The notes beneath the pieces are model-generated. The model saw only the letters and a program-made list of their open reading frames with translations, was not told where the DNA came from and ran no database searches. The position numbers and the translations under genes are program-made. From contig JAKOON010000039.1 in assembly GCA_022577435.1 (NCBI GenBank), positions 2,438,349 through 2,502,348 on the forward strand: a stretch of DNA of 64,000 nucleotides. Reading direction: 5' to 3'. Positions 1-10,616 of the stretch are shown here, in pieces. Source of the DNA: Embiotoca jacksoni (lineage: Eukaryota; Chordata; Actinopteri; Embiotocidae). The stretch's first letter is position 1; each line of letters begins with the position of its first letter.

Positions 1-430
1 GTGTCTGCATTAAGTCCTCAAGTGGAAAAGTGGCTGTAAAGTCAAACCACCTGGTGAGAGCGGGCTGCCGGGGAGGTGTGAGGTGGTGGTGGACGAGGAA
101 AATCCTGGAAAACTTTGGCCAAGGTTACGGAGGAGTTCTTGGCAAAACATCACCTTAATCTTTGTAATGTTTGCTATGTTTTTTTTTTTTTTTTTTTTTT
201 TAAAGCTGCTGCTACTTGATAAAAATAAAGAAATCAGTTCACTATTTTAAGAAGCTAACCGAGCTGCGTTTGCCAATTCAGGTGATCAGTTTGGACTCGG
301 AAGCTTTTTATTTGTATTTTTTTTTCACCGGCTTAATCTGCTCCATTTTCAACCCCTCGACTATTTGACCTTGTCCCCCACTTCAACACAAATCCTGACA
401 AAAACCCACCAGGATCCTCTCAATCCTCTC

Positions 431-432
<2 letters not shown>
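1..432. other. Unassigned non-coding DNA
   Basis: No coding frame, splice pattern or recognised repeat was seen. The only structure is a 23-base T run at 179-201. Nothing links it to a gene. Confidence 0.6.
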
Positions 433-482
<50 letters not shown>

Positions 483-502
483 CGTGCGAGCGAGCGAGCG
501 CG
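433..502. repeat. (TG)23 microsatellite with GCGTGCGA tail
   Basis: A perfect TG dinucleotide array covers 433-478. It passes directly into a CG-containing, GCGA-rich tail to about 502. The alternating purine-pyrimidine run continues through the first CG steps, so it could adopt Z-DNA. The small open frame crossing it translates to Val-Cys repeats and is not a gene. Confidence 0.97.
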
Positions 503-639
503 GCAGCTAACGACAGCTGTAATTTCATTGCCGTGATACTGCGACCCCTGTCACGACAGCAGCTACGGACGAGCGAATAATTCTCTTACAAGCAGCATGA
601 CAGCAGAGATGGCAACCAACACTCGGATTTCACGTTCGT

Positions 640-905
640 CCCGGGAGACGTCTCGCCAGCAAACACGTCCTGGCACAAGCGTGTAGTGGTTGTCACATTG
701 AGAGTATCCCTGTTCGAGCGGGAAAGTCGACTTCGAAGATATTCATTCTCAAAGCCTTGAGGAAATACCTTCGCCGCGCTCGGGAGTTTAGGACTTTTTT
801 TTTTTTTTTCTCAGAGTGGGACTAGCGTGTCTCATTTAATATCCCGACCCAGAGTTCCCGAACACAGATTCAAACTGGCGACTCTCCAGTCCGTTATATT
901 ACCGC
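640..905 (-). mobile_element. tRNA-derived SINE-like relic
   Basis: Read on the minus strand, about 850-905 contains a string resembling the teleost tRNA-like repeat: a GGCAGCGGTA start, an ACTGGAGAGTCGCC middle and a B-box-like AGTTTGAATCT. Upstream on the plus strand, 'GAGAGTATCCCTG' near 699 resembles the body of the same kind of repeat. The B box differs from GGTTCGANTCC at three positions, so it is probably dead. The family is recalled from memory and not matched to a library; the boundaries are approximate and no target-site duplication was found. Confidence 0.35.
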
Positions 906-1179
906 TGCCAAACAGTGATTTGAGAATTTGCATGTTTTTCATGTGCAGCTTTTCAGATTCAGTCCATGTGACGGTATCGAACGCCGGGTAAAGTGAGGAT
1001 AGTGTTTAATGCTTTTGGAGAAACAATGCTTTTAGTCATCTGATGCAGGCAGATAGAATGAGGTAGTGCCTGTAATACTGTATGTTCCAATTGAAAAGAT
1101 CTGGGTAAGACATTTTTATGCTTTTATGGCACGGACTGAATTGCTTCGGTACAATCGATAAGAAAAAATGATGACACTT

Positions 1180-1200
1180 GGTACCAAATATATTGGTACC
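1180..1200. other. 21-bp palindrome, 8-bp arms
   Basis: GGTACCAA at 1180-1187 and TTGGTACC at 1193-1200 are exact reverse complements separated by the five bases ATATA. It lies in a stretch that also contains 'TCGGTAC' strings (see 1500-1600), so it may be part of an old repeat, not a protein-binding site. Confidence 0.9.
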
Positions 1201-1499
1201 TTGTCTTCGTCCAGACTAACACACAATGTTTGCTATGTTTTCACAGGAGTCAATCTCGTCAGCATCTATGAACCACCGCATTTACCAGATGTAGCCGAGT
1301 AACGTTCGGGAACATCCGTAAATTGTAGTGTCTCGCGGTAGCTTATACTGTATGTGAGGCATTTAGAGGAAATCTGCTTCTTGTAGCTTCAGAAAACAAA
1401 CTGCGTTACACTTTCTCCCTATAAAACTGCGTGAAACTTTAAGATGTATAATGTAGTTTTTCTTAAAATGTTTTTGGTTTTTTTTGCTATCGAAATAAA

Positions 1500-1600
1500 C
1501 TGTCGTTCAGGAAGCGGCGTCAACGTCAAGGCATTGGGTATCGGTACCAGTATCGAAAATGTTTGAACGATTCCCAGCACTACAACTGAAAAAAAGACAA
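1500..1600. repeat. Degenerate 'TATCGGTACC' interspersed repeat relic
   Basis: The strings 'GGTATCGGTACCAGTATCG' and 'ACGATTCCCAGCACTAC' in 1538-1585 resemble a dispersed teleost repeat built from ATCGGTA motifs. Similar TCGGTAC pieces occur at about 1147 and 975. The assignment rests on recollection of that family; class and ends cannot be fixed here. Confidence 0.35.
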
Positions 1601-1637
1601 CAACACAAACCGTTTTATGTTCCGGCAGAGTACCATG

Positions 1638-1672
1638 AAGCAGTTAGCTTAGCTTAGCCTGAAGACAAACAG
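1638..1672 (+). repeat. Short 'GTTAGCTTAGCTTAGC' repeat fragment
   Basis: The core 'GTTAGCTTAGCTTAGC' followed by 'CTGAAGACAAACAG' matches what I recall of a common fish repeat whose fuller, inverted copies form the fold-back element at 25861-26054. Only about 35 bases are recognisable. Confidence 0.35.
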
Positions 1673-2924
1673 AAGTATAATAAATAGTGTTATTTTCCAT
1701 CTGAACTGGAAGAGTCCCTGGTCTGCACAAACAAACGCTCCCGCTCCGGTGTTATCATGTTATGTGGCCCTCGGCGCTGCGAGCGACCGTTGCCAGACTG
1801 CATCCATCAACCGCCCGTCTCCACCAGCCCGCAGCTCGGCCTGGAAAACGGTGCGCGGTGCGGCTGATGAGCTGGCGAGAGATATTTATGAGGATCCTCG
1901 TAAGCGGCCCAACAGATCCCGGGCAGATGACTCCGACCCGGGGAGCTTTTTCCTTTTCTTTTTTTTTTTTTTTTTCTCTCCACGATAGCACTTAACATGT
2001 TACCTCCAGCTGTCACCGACGGGAGTGAATTCGACTGTGTGGAGTCGTCTGAAAGCGAGACAGCTCATCAGTAATGAGTCAGCGTAACTCGTGAGCGAGC
2101 ACTAATGTGACAGCAAGTAGGTAAGTAGGTTACTTAAAAGTTCATATTTAGAGCTCATTTTGATTTTAAGGAAGCGGTATAGCCAGACAATCTGTGCCAA
2201 GAAGAAATCAAACCTGGATTTCACTATAAATGGATGAAACACTTCTCTATTTTCTATGAAAAAACAACCAGGACCCAATAATAGAATTTTTTTTTTTTTT
2301 GGTCATCCCTTTCCAGCGACTGCACAAGCAAATCACAATGTGAGGGAGGAAATCAGTTCAGCAAGCTGCAGGAGTAGAAGAAAAAAAAAAAAAAACAGAC
2401 ATGTCAGAGTAAGTTACTGTGAGGGAAGAAAAGAGTGACAGTGAGAAAGAGCCAGTGTGATTTGGTCTTCTGTCATCTGCCTTCTGGATCCCTGTCCACA
2501 AAACATGTTGCGATTGAAAGAGAGAGAAAGACAGAATCCCTCTAATCCATCTGGCATCCTTATGCTGCTGTTTAGGCCCCGTGGTGACTTCAGAGATAGA
2601 AGATGAGCATGAAAGGGAATTACAGCGAAAGCCCTTTCGCTGATTCCAAAAAGTCTGCTCCAAATTACTCTGAGAGCAAATAGCAACTTAAACAGGCCGC
2701 CTCTCCCTCTTCCCCTCTTCTCCGAGTTCACGACTTCCTCCGCAAACAAGGCCAAAAGTGGGATGGGATGAGGACCAGCAGCCATTTGAGTCCCCCGCTG
2801 ATGGATCGAACATGGCACTTATGCTAATTCCCCCGGTTTTTTGGCCGGCACCGCGTGCATTCTTACCCAGCCGAGACTCCATTTGGAATGTGCAGTTGTG
2901 GCAGTAAAGCAAAACGCTCGGAGA
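1673..2924. other. Unassigned non-coding DNA with T/A runs
   Basis: It holds T17 (1959-1975), T14 (2287-2300) and A15 (2381-2395). Overlapping open frames on both strands near 1750-2020 and 2360-2820 show no known domain and conflict with each other. No gene is supported. Confidence 0.55.
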
Positions 2925-2973
2925 CGCTGCCGCTGCCGCCGCCGCTGCTGCGGCGGCCGCCGCCGCCGCCGCT
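2925..2973. repeat. (GCC/GCT)n trinucleotide-like GC-rich tract
   Basis: An imperfect run of GCC, GCT and GCG triplets makes a 49-base almost pure G+C block. No CpG-island-sized flank or open reading frame gives it a coding role. It can form hairpins on either strand. Confidence 0.9.
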
Positions 2974-4272
2974 TAGGCCCAAACTGTTTCTGTTTTACTA
3001 TCTTCCCTGGATGGCAGGCAGACTTCGTAGCCACAGGCAGGCGGTCAAGCTCAAAGTGGAAATAGTGGAAGCAGGATCAATGGGACTCTCGGCTCCCCAG
3101 GAATTCTCATCCCGGACTGGGACCAAGTTATAATGAAAGTAATGCAAATTTTAGGAGTTTGAAAACATCTTTTCTGTTGCTCAAAATGAGATCATCAAAA
3201 TATGTTGCCTATTACGGGGTTTCTGTGGGTCCTGAAAAAAGTTTTAAATCACATCTTCTAAGCTTAAACCTTAACCTTGTTTCAATAGAGCCAAAACTAA
3301 AGATTCATTCATTTCAACTATTTTTCCTACAGGAGGAGTGGACAATATATAGAAAATCCTCATTCACAATATGTATAATTATCAAAATATCACTTTACAC
3401 AGTTAAAAAATAATAATAATTTTGTTTTTAATTAAATGAATGATTCTTAATGGATAAAGTAACTTTTTTTTGGCTAGTCCAGCATCAACAGGAAGACATG
3501 CTTTGTGAATTATTACCTAAATATAATACAGTTGTTATTTTCCTTCATATATTTATGTAAAGTTGGTTGCTAACGCTTCGTCTGTCTGCCAGGCAGGTTG
3601 AGTTCACTGGTGAGAGCAGTAAGAGCGAACAAAAGTACCAAAACAGAGAGCCGAAGGACAATAAAAAGCCCCGCAGAGCCGAGGAGAACTACAGCGTCAC
3701 GGAATAACTCTCCGAGTTACGAGTCATCATTTTAATCCGTGGTAATATCAAAATATTTTCGACTGCAGCTTCGAGTGGTGGCCAGTAAGAGCACCTTTGA
3801 GCTACTTGCGGCCGAAGCAGCTGTTGTAGAAACCAGCTCAAACACTCGATAGAAACGTACCCTGCTGCGGGTCTTTCTATTATCTAAACACACATCTGCT
3901 CTGATTGATATGCTTGAAGTGGGCCAATTTCACCTCCCTGCGTGGTGTGATAGCCATTTATTTGTTCAGCTTTAATTGTTGAAGCTCCTGTCAGCGAGGC
4001 GCGGGGAGCGCAGCTGCGAGGGAGACGACGCGTTGGCGCGCCATCAGGACGATTCGATACCGTCCTGCGCCCGCTTTCGAATCAGCAAATAAAAAAAAAT
4101 AAAAAAATAAATGCCTCCACCCGAGTGTCAGATGCTGTGCGATAAAGGAGATCCGCACCTCTCGGCCATTACGGCAATTTAAGTGTAATGTATATTTTAA
4201 ACACGAGTTTTATCTCTTTAGACTGCAAATGACGTTGTCAGCAATGATGTGGAGCTGCAACACAATCTCCTT
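2974..4272. other. Unassigned non-coding DNA
   Basis: No gene was recognised. An octamer ATGCAAAT (POU-type) sits at 3142-3149. About 3150-3560 is AT-rich and plain. About 3870-4080 is more balanced, with a CpG-containing patch near 3990-4050. None of this is specific. Confidence 0.55.
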
Positions 4273-4317
4273 CACACACACACACACACACACACGCACA
4301 CACACACACACACGCAC
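4273..4317. repeat. (CA)n microsatellite, two CG interruptions
   Basis: A CA array with single GC steps near 4296 and 4313 covers 45 bases. Confidence 0.95.
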
Positions 4318-6884
4318 AAAATCACGTACGCTGAGGGCTTGTCCACATGTCTTATAGTCACGCAGGGATTGACAGATACAATTGCATGCACATGCAATGG
4401 TGTTCCTCCGGCTTAATTTGAAGGCACTCGCAGGTCAAGGATTTCTTTCAAATCAGAAACTCGGAGTTCTGACAAGGAGAACGTCTCTATCCTCCGTCAT
4501 GAAAACAATCTGACAATTATTTGAAATCAAAGTGAAAGGAAACTGCAGGAACATCTGGGAGATGATTTGGCGGCGAGTTTTTCTGGTGTGCGAAACTTCT
4601 CTCTCTACACAAGCATGAGAAAATAATAAGCGGAGGGCTGAATTTGTGTCAGCGCGGCTCACAAAAATAAGATATCATGTCTTGCTGTCGGTTTGATGTC
4701 TCCGAGTCGTACCCGAATGCCTCACCCCGTTGAGGTTGCAGCGGAGGAGACGGGGGCGGGGGGGGGGGTTCAGCCAGAGTTCACGTCGAGAGCCACTAAC
4801 CAGCCCTCTCTTCATCGCCGCCGTCTCTCTATTTACCTCTTCTTTTTCCGTTTCTCCGACTTCTCATCAACTCGTGTAACACAGTGCTCGCAGCGCTGAG
4901 CGACGTCTCCTTCAGTGTGTGTCAGAGCCCAGACGAGCCCGTGGGGACCGGGCCTCGCCCGCTCCCAGCGTCCCTCACGTCTTCGCTCCGACACTTTGTT
5001 TGCGTCTTCATCAAATCGCCGTCAATGGGCTCTGATTCGTGATCGGGAACATCTGGTCCGGTCCACATTCTGCCGGTCAGGACTAATCAGCCGAGGTGGC
5101 AGGACGAAGGATGTGATGACTACATGCGAAACACCCCCTCGTTAAAAAAAAAAAAAAAAAAAAAAAAAAGAAAACAAAAAAGATGAGATTTTTGCCTCCT
5201 TATTGGGGAGCATACTGGATTAAAAGCGGTTTTCTTTCAATTCTACACGTCAAAGTGAGTTTATGAGTCATAACTCAGGCTGTGAAAACGGAAAATTACT
5301 CGTGTGACGTTACTCGAGGATTCTCAAAAAGCCAATCGTGAGCCAAACTGAGGGAGAGGAATTTGAAAGACGCTGACATTTAACACGCAGGGAGGGTCTG
5401 AAGGAAGATGGATTATGGGACGTGCAGATCATTTTCTTTTTGCCCTTATTCAGATAGTACAGTGTAGACAGACCGAAAATGGGGGGATCGTGCACTCGTA
5501 GTAAACACTGTGGTTAAAGCTGGAGGCATATTCGGGACTAAAAGACCGATATATTGATCGTGACCATTGTTAAATGTCTTTTGCAAGTTGTCCAACTTTA
5601 GAGCCGTGCTAACTGAAAACTGAAATATAACAATAACCCCGGATCCAAAACTCAAACAACTTCATCTCCGACACGACATGACACAAACATTGGAGACAAC
5701 AGTATCTCCATCCACTTAAACACTGCTGACAGTCCATTTAAAAGGACTTTTCACAGTGAAAATTGGCCAACATAGCAATTTTATGCATAAAAACACAGGT
5801 CAAAATGTAACCCTACACTACACAGTGTGCTCTGCTTGCGTTCCCCCGAGGCATTATGGGAAGTGTGGTTCCACAACTCATAAAACGGCTACCACAACAA
5901 ACAGAAACAATGTCGATACCTTTATCTGCCGTTGCCGTTGATGACTGAAAACCTGCTGAAACACAGAACGTCAACGTTTCTACATACTGAAGTGTACAAC
6001 TCTGTAAATAAAAGGGAGGAAAAGCTGAGCAAAAAGCCGAAAGTTGAAAGGCTTCGGGAGAACTTTAAAGCACATGTTCAACATTAAGGCCTCGGTGGTG
6101 AATAAATGCTACATTGCTGCTACTTACAAAGAAAGCAGGTCTTAATCGATCCGTCAGGAAACTGATCTAATGGCATGTTTTCTGCCGTACTGTGGTTCAT
6201 ACAGGCTGCGTTTTCTCTGCTGCGTCTGTGTTTCTGCCCTGATTTCTTCATTCACTTCACTCCGCAGCTTCCACTGCCAAGTTCACATGATGTCACAAAC
6301 CAACTCATCTCCAAGCGCTCAGAGCAAAGTTGTTTTTCTCACTTTGAGCTTTTGGCCGAACCGCAGCGCGCCGGCATCCGCTAAGATGTCTGTCGATGTG
6401 TCACTCGGGGCCGCGAGGCCCTTTACGAAGAGCCACCCGCCGACCGATGCCGCATAACACGATATATACGCGGCATATATACGCTACTCAACATCCAGTT
6501 TTCTCCACAAACATGAAACATGCGTCGTCGAGCGTACTATTTAAAATAAAGGCTCATTTTCATTTCCTGCCTCGTGCTCAGATAGATCTGCCATGTTACG
6601 TGTCAGATCAGATAAGAAGAGAGCCTGCTCTGACATCTGCATTTGGGATAAGTCGAACGCACTGCTTGGCATGCATTGGTACAAAACAGCCGGCCCGGGC
6701 TGCGGTTTTCCAGCACGAGATGCACCATTTACTGCGCTCGCAGCATTCAGATGAGGAGAAAAACGTGCTTCCACGAAAGGAAGAAGGCATTTCTATTTTT
6801 TTTTGTCGCGGTGCCGTTTTAATGACATTAAAAAAGGAGCTCGACGCATATCGATACATAGGACGTTCGTGAAAATCCACTCGG
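4318..6884. other. Unassigned non-coding DNA with G11 and A26
   Basis: G11 lies at 4758-4768 and A26 at 5144-5169. The A run has no recognisable retroposed body or flanking duplication. 'CATTATGGGAAGTGTGG' near 5853 resembles the ACTACAATTCCCAGAATGC (ZNF143/SIX5-type) motif family read on the other strand, but only partly. Open frames at 6170-6880 overlap on both strands and show no domain. Confidence 0.5.
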
Positions 6885-7060
6885 CTGAAGATGATGAGCG
6901 CGATTCAATCCAGGTTGCCTTAATTGAAACGCTCTCCCCGAGCTCCCTGATTAATTTATCCTCTGATCTAAATTGACCCATCCAGCCGCGAGGTATACAA
7001 GTAGCCGACTGATGTGTCATTAAGAGTCCCGCTGTGATCGTGGCCCCGATTTTTCACGCG
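6885..7060. promoter_or_regulatory. Candidate conserved regulatory island
   Basis: A mixed-composition stretch free of simple repeats carries several homeodomain-type cores: CTTAATTG, a PBX/HOX-like TGATTAAT at about 6948 and GTCATTAAG. This is how many fish developmental enhancers look, but conservation was not tested. It is kept as a candidate only. Confidence 0.22.
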
Positions 7061-7472
7061 GCGGTACGAGCGACTATCAGGTGAGAATATGAGAACGATT
7101 CCTCATCGGCGGTAAACAAGCTCACAAGAGGAATTTAGCAGCTCAAATTGATCTTCACCGCAGCTCCTCATCTTCCTCACTCGCTGTCTCTGCACGTGTT
7201 TCTCCTTCTACCTCGCTGTCACTCTCTTTGTACGAAATGATACTGGGTCATGCGACGACTCACAATACCTCCCCTTTCAAGGATCAAATATGACACATAC
7301 ACGCTGAAGTGACCTTCATTTAATTCCATTTGTTTTACAGTGAAAACACACCAACCATTGAGACGGGGATCCGAAGGCTTCACGCAATTTCACGCCGTTT
7401 TCTCTTTCCACGATGTAAAATAAAATTAAAAAAATGACATATGAAGTGTTGCTTGGCTCAAAATCACGAGCT

Positions 7473-7510
<38 letters not shown>

Positions 7511-9339
7511 GACGAGTAAAAGGTGGTAACCTCGAAATATGCAACCCAATAATGTTCTTAATATTCGAGCTTACTGCAGTGTGTTTGCATGACAGTCAGG
7601 GTAAAGCTGTGGTGAGGGAAGGAATGTGGGAAATAAAAAAGCGAGTGTGAGGCAACCAAACGCGCTGAACTCTGTGTAGGTTCACATTCAAAACCTACTT
7701 TAGCAGACTATTAGAATCAATCTTTCACTTTATTTTATATCTTCAACCTCAGTGACTCTAAAAAAAAAAAAAACACGTGAACGCTGGCTAAAGTATGCAT
7801 GAGGTGAACATGTTCTCACTGGAAATGGTTTGTTTGTGTCAACGCAGCATTTCCACATCTGAGCCCGGTTTGAGTTGAGGTCATACTGAAAGGTGAGGCA
7901 ACTAAAGTAATAAAGATTTGGATGCTGCATGCAGCATTGGAGCTAAGAACCAAAATTGACTACTTTTACAGCGCTGTTAAAATAGCTTCAATCCTGTCTG
8001 GTATGAAAAAGTGCCTAGTTTTAATCCACATGACCACGTTTCTGTTTTAAGATGCACAACTTTTTCTATTTTAACACAAGAGTAAATATCATCGGGGTCA
8101 GCGAGCCACACACGGTATCTATAAATAAAATCACCTGGTTTCAACTTGCATAAGTCCTTCGTTAGAAACACTTCGTCAACTCTTTTTCAAACTAATTTCT
8201 GGGTACGTACCCGTCTTAGTTGTGTTGCAGTCACCGGAGGCTTCTCCAGGTAGCCGCCGTCTGCCGACAGCGTCTGAGGCGCTTCGGGAACGTCGCTGGC
8301 GTGCGAGGAGTCTCGTACGGGACACCTGAAAATTAAAGACACGGGAAAAAAACAACAACCTGGGTTACACTCTGCCCTTCTGAACTGCATGAACACTACA
8401 GCTTTGCGCTGTCGTGTAATTTTTCTTAAAGTAAAACAAATTTCATAAAATTGGGATTGAAAAAAGGTGTCATTCGGGAACCGTTACTGGGATTAAGCTA
8501 CAGGTATCAAAACTTCTTCAAGGACAGCCTACTCTAAACAGGAAGTTGTTACGTCTGTCGTAGCAACTTTAGCCAACAAGTTTTAAAACAAACATGAATG
8601 ACATTTTGGGTCTAAACATGGGCAGCTTTACATTAGAGGAGTTCCCGTCTTAAAGCTCTACCTTTGCAGAACTTATTGTGTCTTTGGAGCTTCTTCTTTT
8701 TTTTTGTTCTTCCTCGTTATCGATCACACTCACAAGTCGAAAACGGCTCATCTCTCCCCTGCAACTTCAGAGCTGGGTGTCATTTCCACAGCTCCTATCT
8801 GACTGCTGCAGCTCACGATGCACCAGATCTGGCTTCTATAAAGACGTAGGATAAGATTACAGCTAAATAAGTCTTGTGGCTTTTCGCTGGGAAAACTTAT
8901 GAAGTCCTAAAACTCCTCCAGTTATGAGTGGGCCCAGCAGGGCTGCAGACGAAAGCTCCCTAAAGGAGAAAAGAAGTGAAATACAATACGAGCGTCAGTG
9001 ATCCTCCAAATAATAAGGCACTGACAGCGTGGAATGATAGCATGATAACTCATAGGAGCTTTTTAAATCCTACACAGGTACATGACCCCCGCTTTGTAAA
9101 GAAGTCATTTTCCATGATATATTCTTCACTAATTCATCTGGCACATGCTTTGTTTTTCTGCTCAATCCGTTCCTCTTAACTCCTTTCTTCCTTCTATTCT
9201 CTTTCCTTTTGATGAAAACTAGAATTATTTGCACTGCTACACACATGGTTCTGGATCCATAGGTATCCCGGCTGGCTCGCTTTTCATTCAATACGAGTCA
9301 GAGATAAAAAGGATTGAAGCCCCGAGTACGTTTTAATGA
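7061..9339. other. Unassigned non-coding DNA
   Basis: Apart from the CA array at 7474-7508, an A run at 7760-7772 and short T runs, nothing was recognised. Open frames of 60-77 codons lack domains and several start on non-ATG codons. Confidence 0.55.
7474..7508. repeat. (AC)17 microsatellite
   Basis: A perfect AC dinucleotide array of 35 bases. Confidence 0.97.
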
Positions 9340-9480
9340 AATGAAGAAGCAGCAGTGCCACTGTTGGTTTACATGAAATCAATTTTGGGAGTCGTGGGGT
9401 TCCAATTGGCTGTTCGTGCAATCAATCACTAAGTCGACAGCCGATTTTCATTAGCCTACCACGACTCTCTCTGCGGTTGC
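9340..9480. promoter_or_regulatory. Candidate regulatory island with 9-bp inverted repeat
   Basis: GAGTCGTGG at 9389-9397 and CCACGACTC at 9459-9467 are exact reverse complements with a 61-base spacer. The spacer contains CCAATTGG, CAATCAATCA and TTCATTAG. These AT-core motifs in repeat-free DNA suggest a homeodomain-type enhancer; conservation is unknown, and a 9-bp inverted repeat of this spacing can occur by chance. Confidence 0.22.
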
Positions 9481-10555
9481 CGGGTAGAAAGAGAAAAATA
9501 ACATGTTTGCAAAGAACATAAAACAGGAATGAAGTGAGGTGCAGATGTCTGTGTGTATTTAGTCTATCAGCCAAGGTCCTCCAGTGACTTCACATCAAAG
9601 CCAAGAACAGGGAGCCAAAAGTAACAGTTTCACTTCTCCTTGATCAGCATGTGATAGCTGTTTATTGGCTTTAGAAGTCAAGCGAGGGTGAAGATCAATC
9701 TGCCGTGAGAGGGTGGGAGTCCCACTGAGTACGAGGTGTGATTTTATTAAATCAACATGGAGCTGAGTTCTGTAACGGACCAGCCAACGCCAATCAACTC
9801 GTGAAGAGAGGCTTTTTAAAAAACGTTTTTTTTTTTTACGTTAAATAGACTTCTTTTTTTTTAAACATGTCGGCAGACGTTCTTGCTGCTGCCCCAACGT
9901 GAGGAGTTTTAACATGGGTGCATTCTGAATCTTTAAACACCAAAACTTTATCAAATGTGCATGTGTCCATCTTATCCGCACAGCTAACAAAGGGTTACAT
10001 GTCTGAGTCCTTAATAGGAACTCACGAGCTGCCGGTGGGTTGACCCTGCGGCCCTACGGTCAAACCGCCAAACCGCTCTCCTCCGTCACTCCCCAGACCA
10101 GAAAGTACATGCTTTCTTCAGCAACTTCTAGGAAACGGCATGCTTCTATATGCATCTTATACTCAAGTGTAGTTGGCTGAAATATGTTAAACATTTTAAG
10201 AAAAATGTAGCCTTAAATGTGGAAAATACATCAAGTATAGTTCGATTTTTAAAGGACATTTTGGTCCAGTTCTTCCAATGATCAGTTCTCCTTTCCTTTG
10301 ACCTAAAGGTCGGTGGACTGAATCTGAAACTGCCCTGGGAAAGTCTCGCGTCCTACTGTACTGCTGCTCCCATACTAACACTGCGCTCTATATCATGTCA
10401 TCAAACTCTGAAGAAAAGAAAAAAAAAAAAAAAAAAACATCGGGGATACTCTTCGGCATCATATTTCCAGGACATATCAAGAGTATCTCGTCTTTCTCCT
10501 CCCCGGGACCTTCATTAGATCGGTTCACGATATAACTCACTGTCCACTGAACCGA
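9481..10555. other. Unassigned non-coding DNA
   Basis: It holds T runs near 9827 and 9854 and A19 at 10419-10437. About 9650-9800 is repeat-free and has a GATTTTATTAAATC patch. No gene or RNA was recognised. Confidence 0.5.
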
Positions 10556-10557
10556 CG

Positions 10558-10615
<58 letters not shown>
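10556..10615. repeat. (GC)n-(CA)25 compound array
   Basis: A GC dinucleotide run at 10556-10566 passes directly into a perfect (CA)25 array ending at 10615. Sixty bases of unbroken alternating purine-pyrimidine with a CG core is a classic Z-DNA-prone sequence. An open frame on the minus strand translates to Val-Cys repeats and is discarded. Confidence 0.97.

Positions 10616-10616
<1 letters not shown>

Noticed and set aside
1058..1085. let-7-like seed TGAGGTAGT followed by a miR-200-like AATACTG
   Set aside because: Only the seeds match; the mature sequences do not, and no complementary arm for a hairpin was found.
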